Shown piece after piece: positions 1 through 9,682 of a stretch of 64,000 bases of DNA (positions are counted from its first letter, which is position 1; the number at the start of each line of letters is the position of its first letter). Under the pieces are notes generated by a model that saw nothing but the letters and a program-made list of their open reading frames with translations, was not told the DNA's origin and did not search any database. Made by a program: the position numbers and the translations under genes. The DNA comes from Thermoplasmatales archaeon BRNA1 (lineage in GTDB: Archaea; Thermoplasmatota; Thermoplasmata; Methanomassiliicoccales; Methanomethylophilaceae): the NCBI GenBank assembly GCA_000350305.1, contig CP002916.1:930001-994000 (forward strand). Direction: 5' to 3'.

Positions 1-1
1 C

Positions 2-2587
2 GGGATGCTTCAGTACGAGGTCCTCGGCGGAGCCATTCTCACAGACGTGGAGATCGTCCGCAGGATCCAGAAGGAACTTGATGACAGGGGTTTCAAGTGG
101 GGTTTCGCAGAGATTTACAACGAGATACTGAACATCCGCGAGATCAGGAGATACAAATCCGAAGTGGACAAGTACCTTCACGGACGCGAAAAGAGAGTCT
201 ATGAGGTTTACCAGACCCTCCGTACCAGGGAAGCCCTCCAAAACAACTGCAACGACGAAATCATGGGCAGGTTCTATGCGGGCAAGAAGGTCGCCGTCGT
301 CAATGACGAGGACTTCGACCAGCTGGACCGCCATATTCTGCCGCCCATCGGCACGTACGTCAACATCGAACCGATGAAGATGGGTGAAAAGGTCTCGATT
401 GAGAAGATCTATCCCATTGGGAATGACAGACAGATAGCCGAGAACGTTGTCGATCTGATAGATGCCGACCACGCCACGGATGTCGCCATCGTCATGAACT
501 CCGACGGGGCCATAGCCGATGCGATCCGTGCCATGCTGTACAGGAAGAGGATTCCTTTCAAGAACAAGCTCAGCGTGAGGGATGTCGCTCAGATCAGAGA
601 TTATCTTCAATTCATCACTCTGGCACTTTCCTTTGACACTCTACGTGTCAGCGATGTCAGAACGATGCTCCAGTCATACGGAGCATCCGGCGTCTACGGT
701 CTGAACAACAAGATCGACAACCTTTCCCTCAGCAAGGTCTACTCCTCGATCGATTCGATTCTTGCGAATCCGGATGACCGTACCCTCGAACTCCTCGGAA
801 TCATGTCTGACATCCGCGGTTTCACATTTGACGAGGTCAGGAAGAAACTGGATTTCCGCGGCACGACCTCTTCGGTCAGCATCCAGCTCGAGAGCATGGG
901 GTTGTTAGGCCGCAGAATCAATGACAAAGATGTCACGGAACTTGCCTATGCAATATCCAACGTTCAGGACTTGCGTCACAACGAACAGATCCCCGAGTTC
1001 GAGAAGAAAGGAGTGCTTCTGGCAGACTGCAGGAACTCAGTCTATATCGACCGTCCCGTAGTCGTTTTCGTCGGCATGGGAACGGATTGGGACATGACTC
1101 CTGCTGGCAAACCGTATATCGACCGTTTGGAACTCGAGGAGTTCAATGCGAGACGCATGACCGTACTCCTGCAGCAGGGACAGTCCCGCATCTATGCGGT
1201 TAAACCGTTCACCGATGGCAAGACAACGATACCCTGCGAGACCCTCGATTCCGTCTTCGGAACCAGGGTCTCTGATTTCTCCGTCATCTGCGGAGAAGAG
1301 CAGTATGATGTGGGAACATGGGCGGAGAGCAGGAACGAAGGTTCCCTCTTCGAGGAATCGACCGGAGATGACCTCAGCACCGCCGACCATCCGGATCCGG
1401 AACTCGTTTTCTCCAAGAGCACCTACAACCTCTGGGCAACCTGCCCGGTTTCGTTCCTCTTCAGAGAGGCACTCCCCTTCGGGAGCACCGAGGACAATCA
1501 GCGCAGCCTCTACGGCAGCGTCTTCCACTGGTTCACGGAATTCGCATATTGTTATCCGGAGGAAGTGCTGAAACACAAAGACGATCCCGACTACTATGTT
1601 GCCAAACTTATGGCCCTTTATGAACCTATGATCGAATCCGGGAACGTAGAGGTCGAGAGGACCAGACTCCGTTCGAATATCCTTCAGATGATGCAGTTCC
1701 TGGAAGAAGAGATACTCCCGATCGACACCAAGGGTGCTGTGAAACCCGTCGAAAAAAACGAACGCAATCCCCTCTTTGCGTGGGAGGGGCATGACGAGAA
1801 GTTCGACAACGTGGAAAAGACGGAGTATTGCTGCGATAAGCATGCTAGTGCACAATACGACCTGTCCTTCGGCAACAGGGTCATTGACTACAAGACGGGT
1901 AAGAAGAAGGGATCGCAATCCGTATACAACCACCTGTCGCTCATCAAAGACTTCGAATCCCAACCCCTGTTCTACTTGTACGTGAGATCAAGACTTCATG
2001 GCGACATGAACACTCCGACGGAGTTCACACTATTCTTCGTGACCAGTCAACCATCGGACATCAAGGCATATCTGACCAGCGAATCGTACCCTCTGGAAAA
2101 CCTTCTGGTCAAGGTGATTTACAACCCAGGCATGAAGGCCGCCAACCTTGATGCGATCAGGCGCGGGATAACTTCACCCCGTGCCATAAACAAGAAGAAA
2201 TTCGCACCCAAGGTGGATCAGGTAATGGAACTGCTGTCATCGCTCTTCAACGACCCCGACAAATGCTCCTACGAGAACGTCTCGAGACTCCTTGCGGTTG
2301 CAGAACTGGAAGATGATGAAACCGCCCGTAAACATGCTTACGATATCATCGGAGAACTGAGACCCATAAAGTATTCCAAGAAAGAAAGGACGGTGGAGGT
2401 ATCCCGCGAATATCTGGAAAGTTTCGCAGACCAAGTCAGCATGGACTGGAATGATGCCAGTTCCGCGATGTTCGGGCCCATCTACCGCAGACCCAACATC
2501 ATCCGTGAATGCAAGAAATGCGATTACAAGAAATACTGTCTGAGCGCGAACGTCAGCATTGAAACCGGAGGTGATGACGATGAGTGA
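2..2587 (+). CDS. AddB-like nuclease subunit of a helicase-nuclease (5' partial)
   Basis: Probable B subunit of an AddAB/RecBCD-like double-strand break processing complex. The reading frame is open to the window edge, so the true start lies upstream; the first internal ATG is at base 5. The middle resembles the inactive helicase fold of AddB. The C-terminal third (counted from that ATG) is a PD-(D/E)XK nuclease: a QLDLSF-like strand, then VIDYKTG with D628 and K630. The Fe-S cysteines of the AddB type are visible: one in ATCPVS (about C480) and three near the C-terminus in ECKKCDYKKYC. The gene overlaps the downstream helicase by 8 bp, which fits translational coupling of two partners. Family membership is inferred from motifs and pairing. 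A stand-alone Cas4/RecB-like nuclease is less likely because of the length (over 860 residues) and the cysteine layout. Confidence 0.75.
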   Translation, partial: GMLQYEVLGGAILTDVEIVRRIQKELDDRGFKWGFAEIYNEILNIREIRRYKSEVDKYLHGREKRVYEVYQTLRTREALQNNCNDEIMGRFYAGKKVAVVNDEDFDQLDRHILPPIGTYVNIEPMKMGEKVSIEKIYPIGNDRQIAENVVDLIDADHATDVAIVMNSDGAIADAIRAMLYRKRIPFKNKLSVRDVAQIRDYLQFITLALSFDTLRVSDVRTMLQSYGASGVYGLNNKIDNLSLSKVYSSIDSILANPDDRTLELLGIMSDIRGFTFDEVRKKLDFRGTTSSVSIQLESMGLLGRRINDKDVTELAYAISNVQDLRHNEQIPEFEKKGVLLADCRNSVYIDRPVVVFVGMGTDWDMTPAGKPYIDRLELEEFNARRMTVLLQQGQSRIYAVKPFTDGKTTIPCETLDSVFGTRVSDFSVICGEEQYDVGTWAESRNEGSLFEESTGDDLSTADHPDPELVFSKSTYNLWATCPVSFLFREALPFGSTEDNQRSLYGSVFHWFTEFAYCYPEEVLKHKDDPDYYVAKLMALYEPMIESGNVEVERTRLRSNILQMMQFLEEEILPIDTKGAVKPVEKNERNPLFAWEGHDEKFDNVEKTEYCCDKHASAQYDLSFGNRVIDYKTGKKKGSQSVYNHLSLIKDFESQPLFYLYVRSRLHGDMNTPTEFTLFFVTSQPSDIKAYLTSESYPLENLLVKVIYNPGMKAANLDAIRRGITSPRAINKKKFAPKVDQVMELLSSLFNDPDKCSYENVSRLLAVAELEDDETARKHAYDIIGELRPIKYSKKERTVEVSREYLESFADQVSMDWNDASSAMFGPIYRRPNIIRECKKCDYKKYCLSANVSIETGGDDDE

Positions 2588-5500
2588 CCTCAACGACTCC
2601 CAGCAGAGGATAGTCGACACCACCGAAGGCATCGTCGTCGTGGATGCCGGCCCCGGTACCGGAAAGACCGCCACCGTCACCGAGCGCTGCATCAGGATCC
2701 TTCAGAAGAACATCGAGGGGAAGGACGTCATCATGATGACGTTCACTAACAACGCCGCGGAGGAGATGAGGCAGAGGATCGCCAAAAAGATCGCCGAGAA
2801 GAAGGCCGAGCAGGAGAGGATCATCGACACCCTCGACAAGAAGGACATCGTCGACTACGACCTCATCCTCAGGAAATCCCGCGAGATGATGGTGTGCACG
2901 TTCGACTCGTTCTGTATGACCGTGCTCTCCCAGTATCCTGCGCCTGCATCCAAGGAGCTCGGCCTTTCGTCCGTCCTCAGCCACCATGCTTCCGTTTCCA
3001 CTAACGATGCTCTCAACCACCTGTATTTCTGCAAGTTCCTGAACGAGTATCTTGCGGAGAACGACCTCGGAGAATTCGCCCCCATATTCTCCTCCGATCC
3101 GAAGAGCCTGCAGGCCATCATCGAAAGGCTGCTGTCCATCTGTGTCATCCCCACCAAGAACATCTGGTTCTGGCGCGATGGAATCCTCGTCGATGACGAT
3201 GGGGGAAAGACGGAGATAGACCATCTGTCAGGATGCAGGGAACTCCTTAGGGATGAACTGCTGAAGAAGGATCTATCTTATCTTAGAAAGAATGTGGACA
3301 CCCTTCCCCCGGAATACAGAAAGAGCGATGACAAGGATGCTCCAGCCGAGGATGAAACCTATGTCAAGAGCTCTCTCGTGGAAAACGCGCTGACCGACAG
3401 TCAGCAGAAAAAGCTCATCGATGCCATCCACGACCTGATGTTCGCATATATCGACAGATGTGTAAAGGACAATCACCTGACGTTCTCGCTAATCAAGTGT
3501 CTGGCACTTGTAACTCTCTACAAGCTCAGAACCCCTGATTCCGACAGCATCTACGATGAGATTCAGTCCGAGAGCTTCAAGTTCAAGTACGTCACCGTTG
3601 ACGAATTCCAGGACACCAACCCTGCGGACATGTCAATCACTCTGATGATTCTCGATCTGTACAAGGACTCATACAACCTCTGCGTCGTCGGCGACTGGAA
3701 ACAGGGAATCTACGAGTTCAGGAACACCGACATCAGGAACCTCATGTTCTTTGACCACAACGTCCAGCAGATCCTGTATCACCTGAAGAAGGCAATCAAA
3801 CATCCGTCCCTCCTCGAGACCTGCGGGAATAAACTCCCTCTTGACATCAACTACCGCAGCTCCTCGCTCATAATCAGGTGCTCATTCCATTCCCTCATCA
3901 TAGACTGCGGCGAAAACAAGCACACATATGAGGAAGCCGACATTCACAAGATTGTCGCCTCCGACGCCAACACCGTCCTCGAGGAGAACACGTCTTTCGA
4001 AAGGATCCAATGCAATAACAAGGATGAGCAGATCAGAGCCGTCCTGTCCTCCGTCATGGGCTATGTCCGCGGCGGCAAATACCAAGTTTGGGGAGCGGAC
4101 AAGGACGGGAACATGGTACTCCGCAAACCGGAATACTCGGACATCGCCGTGCTCTGCAGAACCAATCCCGAGTGCAGGGCAGTCAAAACTGCATGTGATG
4201 AGTTCGGGATTCCCTCGTACATCAACGGGGACCAGGAGGTCATGAACACCCCTGAGGCTAAGATGCTTCTTGCATGGCTCCGTTTCGTCGAGAACCAGGC
4301 CGATCCGGTGGGATACATCCCGATCATGGCGGCCATGGGAATATCCGCATATGACATACGCACCAAATACAGGCCCTCCAAGAAGACGGGCGGTGCCCTC
4401 CCTGACCAGATCGTTAGGATAAGGAAGGACCTGGTGAAGAAGAAGTCCAGAATAATCAACCTGGTCTCATCCATATTCGCCGTATGCGGATATGACAATG
4501 ACATCACCCAGACCATCCTGTCCGAAATAGCATCAATGCACAGGAATAACCTCCTGACGATCTCGGACATCATCAAGATCATCGAGTACGATATCGACGA
4601 GGAATCCGACTACAACGTCGACAGCATCCCCGAAGACAACGTAATCACCATCCAGACCCTTCACAAATCCAAGGGTCTGGAGTATCCCATCGTCATAATC
4701 CCTTACGTGAACAAGAAGGGAAGCAAATTCCCCCTCAACCAGGGCGACAGGATCAACTATGTACTGAACGACTTGGCCGGGCTCAGATGCAAGAAGATTG
4801 TCGAAGGTGACGGCAACAACTTCTGGAACCTGGAGAATTGGAGGACTTATGTCGCAAACAAGTACAAGCCCGACTCCTACAACGAGGAACGCAGACTCCT
4901 GTTCGTCGGCATCTCCAGAGCGAAACAGTACGTTACCATGATTGCCCATGAACCTTCCGATTTCTTCACAGATTTCGACAGCGTCGAAGGTACGGAACCA
5001 ATCCTCACCTTCGATCCCAAGGCGAAAATACCCAATCCCAAAGACGAGAACAGGAAGAAGACCGTCGAAAAGCCCGTTATTCCCCCATACAAACCCAGAA
5101 GGATCGGGATTTCCGTCCATGACATCCTTTGCTTCGGCGAATGCGAACCCTCTGAGGATTCCTGCAACGTGAGGTTCAGCGAGGACGACCGTTCCTCCAA
5201 GGGGATGGAGAGGGGAATAGAGGTGCATCTCCGTGCACAGAGGCTATCCGAAGGCGGATCGGTTGCTGCGGACGATTATCTCGATTATCCCGAACTGAAA
5301 AACGTGGAAGCCGTGCTTGCTAACCTTCCGGACACGGACCCTGGACTGAGGAAATCCGAGATCCCCTGCTTCCTTCCGATAGCCACGGAGAAACACTCGA
5401 ACAGGAAAGTCACCCTCAGGGGTATCATAGACATGCTCTACGTGGACAGGGATGTGATCGAGATCCATGACTGGAAGACCGATGTCTCCGATCGCTTCCG

Positions 5501-5753
5501 TGAGGAGTACATGGTGCAGCTCAGCATCTACGCATATGCGGCCAAGGGATTCTTCGAGATGCAGTCCGGGAAGGAGAGAAAGATCACCTGCGTCATCGAT
5601 TGGCTGAACCCGAAGAACCCTGCCTTCCCGAGGACCGAGTTCGAACCAGTGCCGATGGAGAGGATAATCTCCCGTGTCGATGATTATCTTGACTTCAAGG
5701 ATCTCGACTCTAGCACTGTTGAGGAAGAGTACCTCGACGACGATTCGGATTGA
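2580..5753 (+). CDS. UvrD/AddA-like superfamily 1 helicase with C-terminal nuclease domain
   Basis: ATP-dependent DNA helicase-nuclease, likely the A subunit partnering the preceding AddB-like protein in recombination-coupled break resection. Walker A is AGPGTGKT at about residues 23-30. Motif II is DEFQDTNP, motif III is VVGDWKQGIYEFR, and motifs V/VI are TLHKSKGLEYPIV and RRLLFVGISRAK. The C-terminal part carries RGIIDMLY, then IHDWKTD, the spacing of an active RecB-family nuclease. I chose the ATG at 2580 because GGAGGTG lies 7 nt upstream; ATGs at 2559 and 2574 are alternatives. About 1,057 residues, normal for AddA. The gene ends at a strong GC-rich hairpin shared with the convergent operon. 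Confidence 0.85.
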   Translation: MSDLNDSQQRIVDTTEGIVVVDAGPGTGKTATVTERCIRILQKNIEGKDVIMMTFTNNAAEEMRQRIAKKIAEKKAEQERIIDTLDKKDIVDYDLILRKSREMMVCTFDSFCMTVLSQYPAPASKELGLSSVLSHHASVSTNDALNHLYFCKFLNEYLAENDLGEFAPIFSSDPKSLQAIIERLLSICVIPTKNIWFWRDGILVDDDGGKTEIDHLSGCRELLRDELLKKDLSYLRKNVDTLPPEYRKSDDKDAPAEDETYVKSSLVENALTDSQQKKLIDAIHDLMFAYIDRCVKDNHLTFSLIKCLALVTLYKLRTPDSDSIYDEIQSESFKFKYVTVDEFQDTNPADMSITLMILDLYKDSYNLCVVGDWKQGIYEFRNTDIRNLMFFDHNVQQILYHLKKAIKHPSLLETCGNKLPLDINYRSSSLIIRCSFHSLIIDCGENKHTYEEADIHKIVASDANTVLEENTSFERIQCNNKDEQIRAVLSSVMGYVRGGKYQVWGADKDGNMVLRKPEYSDIAVLCRTNPECRAVKTACDEFGIPSYINGDQEVMNTPEAKMLLAWLRFVENQADPVGYIPIMAAMGISAYDIRTKYRPSKKTGGALPDQIVRIRKDLVKKKSRIINLVSSIFAVCGYDNDITQTILSEIASMHRNNLLTISDIIKIIEYDIDEESDYNVDSIPEDNVITIQTLHKSKGLEYPIVIIPYVNKKGSKFPLNQGDRINYVLNDLAGLRCKKIVEGDGNNFWNLENWRTYVANKYKPDSYNEERRLLFVGISRAKQYVTMIAHEPSDFFTDFDSVEGTEPILTFDPKAKIPNPKDENRKKTVEKPVIPPYKPRRIGISVHDILCFGECEPSEDSCNVRFSEDDRSSKGMERGIEVHLRAQRLSEGGSVAADDYLDYPELKNVEAVLANLPDTDPGLRKSEIPCFLPIATEKHSNRKVTLRGIIDMLYVDRDVIEIHDWKTDVSDRFREEYMVQLSIYAYAAKGFFEMQSGKERKITCVIDWLNPKNPAFPRTEFEPVPMERIISRVDDYLDFKDLDSSTVEEEYLDDDSD

Positions 5754-5769
5754 TGATTAAATTGTTTCA

Positions 5770-5787
5770 GGGCCCCTCGCGGGGCCC
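5770..5787. terminator. Bidirectional hairpin between convergent genes
   Basis: GGGCCCC-TCGC-GGGGCCC, a perfect 7-bp stem with a 4-nt loop. It lies between the end of the helicase gene (5753) and the end of the minus-strand surface-protein gene (5797), so it can serve both transcripts. Confidence 0.6.
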
Positions 5788-5796
5788 CGGATGGTT

Positions 5797-7161
5797 TCAC
5801 TTGGACCACTTCGGCCTCAGTCCCGAAAGACCGAGGAGAGCGAACGGGATCACACAGAGGACGACCGCGAGCACCGCGAATGCGGGTGCCGCGCTGTCGG
5901 AATCCGATTCACCAGTCACGGAATACTTCAGTTCCGCATACAGCGGAGGATTGTTGCTGTAATGCCTGGTATCCACCGAGATGGAATACTCGTTAGCCTG
6001 TCCGTACTCGAAGTTGTACACGTATCCGGATGCAAGAGCGATTTCCTCATCATAGCCGTTGCGTTCCATGATTACCACGTAGGCGCTCATGTCATATTCC
6101 ACACACACCGAGAACGAGGAGTTCGCGGGAACGAAAAAGCGGAACGAGCGGTCGTAGTTGTCATAGACGGTGCACCTCTGCGAATTAGCATTTCCCGATG
6201 CGGAATTACGTTCATAGTAGAGGGTGCAGTCCTCGGCGTCCGAATTCTCCCACCCTATCCTGTACATGGTGCAGTTTCCTCCGCTCAGAGCTATCGTTCC
6301 GATATCTGCCCTATATGCATCATACGCAGAGGGAACATCCGAAAGGTTGTTCAGGACTATGTCATTGAGGAACGACCTTTCCGCGTCGCTGTTTGGCTCG
6401 AATATGTACGAGATCTGCCCGTTGAACCTGTAATCTCCGGCGGACAGGTAGTAATCGTTCGCTACCCAGCAATAGCCCAGCGACAGCTTGATGCTGTTTT
6501 CCCCTGTTCCCTTCTCTGGGGTGCTTATCTCCTTGCTGGAGGTGAAGGAAACAGTCGAGGAGCACGCACGCGAGTTGTCTGGATTTTTGAAGTAGAGGGT
6601 CGTGGGAGAAACAAAGTAGACCGTTTCCTCCTCGTTGATCTCGAACTCCTTGATCCTGTCCCCGTCAAGGGAATATGCGGTCACATCGGACTCGATTGAA
6701 TTGGTCCCGACCCTGACGCCGGTGACTTTTATCGTGTACATCCCGGGATCCATCACCAAGAGGTCAGTGCCTTTAGTGGGCACGAACGGAGTGCTCTCAT
6801 ATCCCTGGTACGTGGTCTCCGATGAATATTCCGGCTTCATCCAGTAGACATAGTAGTCGTCACCCCCCGCGCTCCACGGGACGGAAGTAACGAAACCCGT
6901 CAATTCGTCGATCAGTTTCTCCCCGTCCACGAACTTCTGGAACTCTGAGTCCCTGTCATCGGTGGAAAGCAGTTCATTCCTGCTGGACGGGGAGAAGGAG
7001 TTGTAATGGATCTTCTCAACCGTTCTGTACCATGTTTGGCTCTCAGAAACGGCGACGTATTCGTAGGCCGCATCGGAGTCGTCAGCGACAGCGATGCAAA
7101 TGATGGGGGCCGAGAGTAGCAAAGCAAGGGCAATAACTCCCATTTTAGCTTTCATCATCAC
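5797..7161 (-). CDS. Secreted, C-terminally membrane-anchored protein linked to an ABC transporter
   Basis: 454 residues. The N-terminus is a signal peptide (MMMKAKMGVIALALLLSAP..., hydrophobic to about residue 26). The body is a polar, Tyr/Ser/Asp-rich extracellular domain. The C-terminus has one transmembrane helix (AVLAVVLCVIPFALLGLSGL) followed by a short basic tail. I recognise no catalytic motif or named domain. It is the last gene of a three-gene operon: its ATG overlaps the permease stop by 4 bp. It may therefore be the exported partner, a substrate-capture component or an assembly factor of the ABC system. Function is unknown. Confidence 0.75.
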   Translation of the reverse strand: MMMKAKMGVIALALLLSAPIICIAVADDSDAAYEYVAVSESQTWYRTVEKIHYNSFSPSSRNELLSTDDRDSEFQKFVDGEKLIDELTGFVTSVPWSAGGDDYYVYWMKPEYSSETTYQGYESTPFVPTKGTDLLVMDPGMYTIKVTGVRVGTNSIESDVTAYSLDGDRIKEFEINEEETVYFVSPTTLYFKNPDNSRACSSTVSFTSSKEISTPEKGTGENSIKLSLGYCWVANDYYLSAGDYRFNGQISYIFEPNSDAERSFLNDIVLNNLSDVPSAYDAYRADIGTIALSGGNCTMYRIGWENSDAEDCTLYYERNSASGNANSQRCTVYDNYDRSFRFFVPANSSFSVCVEYDMSAYVVIMERNGYDEEIALASGYVYNFEYGQANEYSISVDTRHYSNNPPLYAELKYSVTGESDSDSAAPAFAVLAVVLCVIPFALLGLSGLRPKWSK

Positions 7162-8120
7162 ATGTCCCTCCTGCCGATAATCCTGTTACCTAGATGCAAG
7201 AACAGAAGTCCTAACGCAATGGAAACTGCCACCATGATCACGTAATTCGTCCCCACGGCGAATCCGGGAATCAGCATGGAAATTGCTGACCCCATGATGC
7301 CCATGAACGAGAATGTGATGCCTATGAAGGGGATTCCCAGCATGTTCATCGACATGTCCGTAGCAAATACAGGAACGTATCCCAGTGCGTTCGCCCCGGC
7401 CTCAAAACCGACCTTGTTCATTCCGTACGCCAAAACCGTACAGATCACAGGTATGATGACGAGCATCATGATGAGGGGGAGCATGGATGACCCCCTGGCG
7501 GATCTGGAACTCAGGAAATAGGTGAACGCACAGTAATTGAACACCGCGGCGATGGACACGATGTACGAAACGAACAAATCGGCGGTGTATGCGACATCCG
7601 TCCTCTGCATACCGAGGAACACGGCGATCCCGTAAGCGGCGGAGATGACGCCTACCGTCAGTGTGAGTCCCGCCATGAACTTTCCGATGAAGAAGATCTT
7701 CCTGTCCAGCGGAAGCGGGAGAGAAAGATAGACCGTTCTCTCGTTGAATTCCTGGGGGAGCATCGCTCCGCAGGAGATGGATGCTATCAGCATAGACATC
7801 AGAGGCAGGAGACACAGGATTCCCGCCATGTACATGTTCAGCACGTGCGTGGTTCCGAATGCATCGGCGCTCAGCGATGTGAGGGAGAAATACACCACGG
7901 GGATTAAGAGAAGGAAAACCAGCATGACCCACATGGCTCTCTGCCTGGTGAATCTCTTCATCTGGGTCATGTATACGACCCACATCTGCCTGAACTGGGA
8001 CGGGAGGCTGTAGACGACGTCGCGGTGGGCGTCCTCGACGGACAGGGTCCTCTCGGAATCGTCGTACGCATCCTGTACTTCGACGGCCTGCTCCTTGACC
8101 TTCTTCTGCTTCCTGCTCAT
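7158..8120 (-). CDS. ABC-2 type transporter permease
   Basis: 320 residues with about six hydrophobic helices after a polar N-terminal region of roughly 65 residues. It matches the ABC-2 pattern: a first helix (WVMLVFLLLIPVVYF), a large external loop, then LPLPLDRKIFFIGKF, the typical coupling-helix region. It overlaps the ATPase gene upstream and the surface-protein gene downstream by 4 bp each, so all three are probably made together. The likely role is export of an unknown substrate or envelope maintenance. The substrate cannot be read from the sequence. Confidence 0.85.
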   Translation of the reverse strand: MSRKQKKVKEQAVEVQDAYDDSERTLSVEDAHRDVVYSLPSQFRQMWVVYMTQMKRFTRQRAMWVMLVFLLLIPVVYFSLTSLSADAFGTTHVLNMYMAGILCLLPLMSMLIASISCGAMLPQEFNERTVYLSLPLPLDRKIFFIGKFMAGLTLTVGVISAAYGIAVFLGMQRTDVAYTADLFVSYIVSIAAVFNYCAFTYFLSSRSARGSSMLPLIMMLVIIPVICTVLAYGMNKVGFEAGANALGYVPVFATDMSMNMLGIPFIGITFSFMGIMGSAISMLIPGFAVGTNYVIMVAVSIALGLLFLHLGNRIIGRRDM

Positions 8121-9139
8121 TTCACGTTCACCTCCCCGTCGTCGGTGAGCTTCATGTACAGGGATTCGAGGTCCGCTCCGGTCTCGTTCATGCAGAGGAG
8201 CCTAAGCTTGTGGCTGTAGACCAGGTCGACGATGTCGGCCTGCTGCTCGTCGTTACCCAGGAATTTGAACTTACAGGACCTCTCTCCGGTCCTCTCCACG
8301 TCGGAGACACCGGCCATCGCTCCGAGGTTGGTGTAGAAGTCGGAGGTGAGGGAACCGATGGTCCTCAGGTCGATGGTGACGCTCTTCTCGTCCCTGGCCA
8401 CGGAGTGGATGAGGGAGTTGACGTCTCCGCTGATGACCTGCTTCCCGTGATTGATCATGGTCACGGAGGTGCACATCTCGGAGACCTCCTTCAGGATGTG
8501 GGTGCTGATCATGAGGGTGAGTCCTCTCTGCTTCAGGCCGTTGAGGATCTGCCTGATTTCGATCATTCCCCTGGGGTCGAGACCTGAGGTGGGCTCGTCG
8601 AGGAGGATGACGTCCGGGTTGGGCAGGAGGGCTGCCGCCAGGGCGACCCTCTGCTTCATTCCCTTGGAGAAACCCCCGATGTTCTTTCCGCGCCACGGCC
8701 ACATGCGGAGCTCCTCGAGGACGTCCCTGGAACGTATCTGGATCTCGGACTTGCTCAGTCCGTGGATCTGTCCCACGTACTCCAGCATCTCCGCGGGGGA
8801 GAATTTGGGATAGCACTGGGGGGTCTCGATGACGCATCCCACGTGACACATGGCCTCGCGGTGCTTCCTCGCATCAATTCCGTTGACGAAGATCTCGCCC
8901 GAAGTGGGGGTGAGAAGTCCGGTGATCGCCTTCAGGGTCGTGGATTTCCCGGCACCGTTAGGTCCCAGGATCCCCATAAACTCCCCTTTCTTCACCGAGA
9001 GGGAAAGATTGTCGACCGCGGTGAAATTCCCGTAGCGCTTGACAAGGTTCCTCACATCGATGACCGGGGTTTCGCTCTCGGCGACCGTTTCTTCCTGCGG
9101 GACGGGGACCGTCCCGGATTCGACAATCTCGTCGGTCAT
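8117..9139 (-). CDS. ABC transporter ATP-binding protein
   Basis: 340 residues. A polar leader of about 25 residues precedes the ATPase domain. Walker A is GPNGAGKST, the signature region is GFSKGMKQRVALAAALL, and Walker B is VILLDEPTSGLDP, followed by the H-loop ISTHIL. The C-terminal 100 residues form the extra domain seen in ABC-2 exporters of the CcmA/DrrA/NatA type. First gene of the operon: GGAG lies 8 nt before the ATG, and an AATTATAAA TATA-like box sits at 9188-9196. Confidence 0.9.
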   Translation of the reverse strand: MTDEIVESGTVPVPQEETVAESETPVIDVRNLVKRYGNFTAVDNLSLSVKKGEFMGILGPNGAGKSTTLKAITGLLTPTSGEIFVNGIDARKHREAMCHVGCVIETPQCYPKFSPAEMLEYVGQIHGLSKSEIQIRSRDVLEELRMWPWRGKNIGGFSKGMKQRVALAAALLPNPDVILLDEPTSGLDPRGMIEIRQILNGLKQRGLTLMISTHILKEVSEMCTSVTMINHGKQVISGDVNSLIHSVARDEKSVTIDLRTIGSLTSDFYTNLGAMAGVSDVERTGERSCKFKFLGNDEQQADIVDLVYSHKLRLLCMNETGADLESLYMKLTDDGEVNVK

Positions 9140-9290
9140 TCAGAAATCTCCGATTGGTTGAAGTATGCAGCCTCGAAACATCGCCTGTTTATAATTGTTA
9201 CTTGAATTGGCGAAAATGCCAGCAATTATATTAATCGCGACGGCATTCGAGAACTCATAAGGGGCGCTGAGCCCCATAACTGGTGAACAA
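9140..9290. promoter_or_regulatory. Divergent promoter region
   Basis: Two back-to-back TATA-like boxes. AATTATAAA (minus strand, 9188-9196) drives the ABC operon. TTATATTAA (plus strand, 9226-9234) drives the small membrane-protein gene at 9291. I see no palindromic operator between them. Confidence 0.5.
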
Positions 9291-9557
9291 ATGAACGCGA
9301 AAATCATGATTGCCGCCCTCGCGGTCGTCTTCATCGCAGCCGGATCCGCATCCCTCTTCGCGGACGACTCCGCCGCTGACGGAGAGAACATCGCCGCCGA
9401 CAACGACAGCGGATGGGAGTTCTACAACGACGACGTCGACCACGACTACGAGATCAACTACAAGATCCTCCACATCCTGCTGACCATCGGAATCCTCGCC
9501 TTCGCAGCATACTGCGTGTACCTCGCAATCTACGCGAAGCTGTACGGACCGTTCTGA
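9291..9557 (+). CDS. Small membrane protein with signal sequence
   Basis: 88 residues. An N-terminal hydrophobic segment (IMIAALAVVFIAAGSASLFA) looks like a signal peptide or first helix. A very acidic spacer (DDSAADGENIAADNDSG) follows. A second helix (ILLTIGILAFAAYCVYLAIYA) ends near the C-terminus, with a short LYGPF tail. The predicted topology places the acidic segment outside the cell. It has its own TATA box and a following GC-rich palindrome, so it is probably a real single-gene transcript. No known family is recognised. Confidence 0.65.
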   Translation: MNAKIMIAALAVVFIAAGSASLFADDSAADGENIAADNDSGWEFYNDDVDHDYEINYKILHILLTIGILAFAAYCVYLAIYAKLYGPF

Positions 9558-9582
9558 TCTGGCACTTTCAAACTGCCCCCGT

Positions 9583-9596
9583 CTCCCCGCGGGGAG
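9583..9596 (+). terminator. GC-rich palindrome after small membrane-protein gene
   Basis: CTCCCCGCGGGGAG is a perfect 14-nt palindrome 26 nt after the stop codon, followed by GCGTTCCCTTTTC. Confidence 0.45.
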
Positions 9597-9682
9597 GCGT
9601 TCCCTTTTCAATGCTCCGCTTGGGGCCGATGGCTCTGTTTTTTTGACATAATATAATAAATGCGTAAACTCTCCACCATCGC

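Noticed and set aside
1037-1963. Minus-strand frame opposite the AddB-like gene
   Set aside because: Shadow of the nuclease gene; no family motif.
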